Shown here one piece after another: positions 23,783-25,150 of a stretch of DNA of 25,150 nucleotides. A model generated the notes under the pieces. It ran no database searches. It saw nothing but the letters and a program-made list of their open reading frames with translations, and was not told where the DNA came from. The stretch lies in the IMG/VR virus record IMGVR_UViG_3300044624_001480, positions 1 through 25,150 of that record; one strand, 5' to 3'. The translations under genes were made by a program, and so were the position numbers. How positions within the stretch are numbered: position 1 is the stretch's first letter; every line of letters begins with the position of its first letter. This DNA is from a virus.

Positions 23783-24757
23783 ATGAGCAATTTAGACATT
23801 TTTAATTTGGACGCAGAGTCATTTGTAACAAAGACTAACCAAGCAGGAGGATCGAAAGATCTTGAATTTTACAAGCCTTATCCAGAAGATGGAAAGGATG
23901 GAGTTTATAAATCATTAATCAGATTTATCCCTAATTCAGAAAACCCAGCAAAATCCAAAATCCACAAATACTATGTGTATTTGAACGACCCAGTAAGTGG
24001 AAATGGATTTGCAGTAGATTGTCCTTCAACAGTTGGTAAAAAATCTATTCTTAAGGACCTTTTCTGGAAATTGAAAAATTCACATTCAGCAGCTGATCAA
24101 GAATTGGCAAAGAGTTTTTCTAGAAAGGAAGATTTCTATTCACTAGTTCAAATCGTACAAGATAAGAACAACCCAGATTTAGAGGGAAAAATTATGATCT
24201 TTAAGTTTGGAAAGAAAATAAATGAAATGATTGAGGCACAGCTTCAGCCAGAGTATGGCGATGCTTGTAATCCTTACGATCTTTTCGAAGGTAGAGAATT
24301 TGCTATCAGTGTAAGAAAAGTTGGTGAGTGGAATAACTACGACCTATGTTCATTCGTAGGTGAAAGAACACCAATTAAAATCGAGGGATCACAAATGAAG
24401 AAAAACCAAGAGGATATGAATAAAATCTTGGAATACTTAAAGACAGGTCCTAGAAATCTATCATCTTTCGATTACAAAGATTGGGATGACGAGGTAAACG
24501 ATAAAGTTATGGCGGTAATCAGAAATACTGTACCAGAGCAAAGAATCGTAAACGAGATAGTAGGAGCTGTTTCTTCCGCACCTTCTAAACCAAATCCGGT
24601 TCAGCAGCCGCCAGTATCTACCCCTAGCTCATCTTCGCAAATGTTAGAAGAAGTTTCTAACACTAAAGTCGGAGGACAAACACCGAAAGAGACCTCGTAT
24701 GAAGCTCCTTCTACGTCGTCTTCTACATCATTAGATGATCTTTACGCAGATCTTTAA
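23783..24757 (+). CDS. 32: gp32-like single-stranded-DNA-binding protein
   Basis: Encodes 324 aa (T4 gp32 is 301). The OB-fold core spans about 26-225. [14 protein letters not shown] (41-54) corresponds to T4 [39 protein letters not shown] (119-150) matches the T4 stretch with [42 protein letters not shown] (173-191) matches T4 VLKVKQVSGFSNYDESKF. A Ser/Pro/Thr linker (about 262-315) leads to the acidic tip SLDDLYADL, equivalent to T4 DLDDLLNDL, the tail that recruits replication and recombination partners. Of the T4 zinc ligands (His64, Cys77, Cys87, Cys90) only the Cys77 equivalent, Cys80, is obvious. The finger is replaced by a helical [20 protein letters not shown] segment. The protein coats single-stranded DNA in replication, recombination and repair. 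It has its own leader and a strong terminator after it. Confidence 0.93.
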   Translation: [324 protein letters not shown]

Positions 24758-24772
24758 TTAAAATTATAAATT

Positions 24773-24804
24773 GGGGGCAAGTCTCTGGGCTGCCCCCATT
24801 TTTT
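24773..24804 (+). terminator. Intrinsic terminator after gp32
   Basis: A perfect 7-bp inverted repeat, GGGGGCA (24773-24779) and TGCCCCC (24791-24797), with an 11-nt loop, is followed by ATTTTTT. The stem is unusually GC-rich for this DNA. It is the only clear rho-independent terminator in the window. It lies 15 nt after the gp32 stop and 6 nt before the primase ATG, so primase expression must come from read-through or from a promoter not seen here. It also sets the 3' end of a stable gp32 mRNA. Confidence 0.9.
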
Positions 24805-24809
24805 ATATT

Positions 24810-25150
24810 ATGGAGATATCAAAGGTAGAATCTTTAGTAAGAGAAGTTCTTACTAGACAATTTCCAGGTAATCCCGGAAAGCAGATAGTTTACAAAGCTG
24901 GAAACAGACTTAATGTATCCTGTCCGTATTGTGGGGATTCTAATGACTCCAGAAAGAAAAGGGGTAATTTTTACCTAGATACGTTAGCTTATAAGTGCTA
25001 TAATGGTGGATGTGGTATCTATAAGGATTCTATAAGTTTCTTTAAGGATTTCTCCGTATATTCAAAATTATCCAGCAACGAAAAAAGTGAGATTAGATCA
25101 ATACTAGATGAGAATAGAGGGAAGAGAAGAAGCGTGTATGGTAATATCGA
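24810..25150 (+). CDS. 61: gp61-like DNA primase, N-terminal zinc-binding part (cut by window end)
   Basis: The frame is open from ATG at 24810 to the window edge (113 complete codons). The N-terminal zinc ribbon is Cys38-x2-Cys41 and Cys63-x4-Cys68, in CPYCGDS and CYNGGCG. T4 gp61 has the closely similar RCPVCGDS, then ARGWYY and HCYNCNY; here RKKRGNFYLD and YKCYNGGCG fall in the same order. IYKDSISFFKDFS follows, as T4 has IGIYLKEFEPD. The second zinc pair is spaced by four residues instead of the two in T4. The TOPRIM catalytic domain would lie beyond the window. Primase makes RNA primers on single-stranded DNA with the gp41 helicase. The start is directly downstream of the T-run of the gp32 terminator, so the leader is only TATATT. 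Confidence 0.85.
   Translation, partial: MEISKVESLVREVLTRQFPGNPGKQIVYKAGNRLNVSCPYCGDSNDSRKKRGNFYLDTLAYKCYNGGCGIYKDSISFFKDFSVYSKLSSNEKSEIRSILDENRGKRRSVYGNI

Overview
The window looks like part of a T4-related myovirus genome from a Bacteroidota (Flavobacteria/Bacteroidia-type) host. The T4 link rests on three recognisable proteins: a gp32-type single-stranded-DNA-binding protein with the acidic LDDLYADL tail, the zinc-binding N-terminus of a gp61-type primase (CPYCGDS...CYNGGCG), and a probable tail-tube-fold protein. A phage PhoH ATPase fits the same picture. The host guess rests on translation signals: no start codon is preceded by a convincing Shine-Dalgarno sequence. Starts instead follow A-rich runs (for example TTAAAAAATGG, AAAAAATAAATGG), as in Bacteroidota. 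The DNA is AT-rich, with abundant AGA and ATA codons.

Layout. (1) Positions 9-470 carry a small PKD-like structural protein, which meets phoH (473-1228, minus strand) tail to tail. (2) A 223-bp divergent intergenic region follows. (3) From 1452 to 18648 runs a compact plus-strand virion cassette with gaps of 2-27 nt. It holds a repetitive fibre-like protein, three large beta-rich proteins (732, 1202 and 1828 aa), then three tandem paralogous collagen-like fibre proteins. (4) From 18672 to 19770 there is a two-gene unit: a small coiled-coil protein, and a membrane-anchored coiled-coil protein with a Gly/aromatic C-terminus that may be spanin-like. (5) From 19779 to 22643 lie a 770-aa virion protein and the tail-tube-like protein. 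(6) From 22670 onward comes the nucleic-acid module: a small unknown protein, a RuvC-like resolvase, a structured leader, gp32, a strong intrinsic terminator, and the start of the primase, which runs off the window.

Functionally, the left 22 kb probably builds the baseplate, tail and adsorption fibres, and the right 2.5 kb is DNA replication and recombination. Individual functions of the large structural proteins cannot be assigned from sequence alone. The most notable observations are: (a) a shared N-terminal motif (GDS...KVNxNF) linking the three collagen-like proteins to the protein at 1452, plus a conserved module after the collagen segment; (b) a T4-like organisation of the gp32 leader (hairpin/pseudoknot candidate, then an unstructured A/T-rich stretch before the ATG) that suggests conserved autogenous control; (c) a gp32 that has lost most of the T4 zinc ligands; (d) a short peptide, GATA(S/G/E), found seven times across six different virion proteins. 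No tRNA, rRNA, CRISPR array, insertion sequence or integrase was seen.
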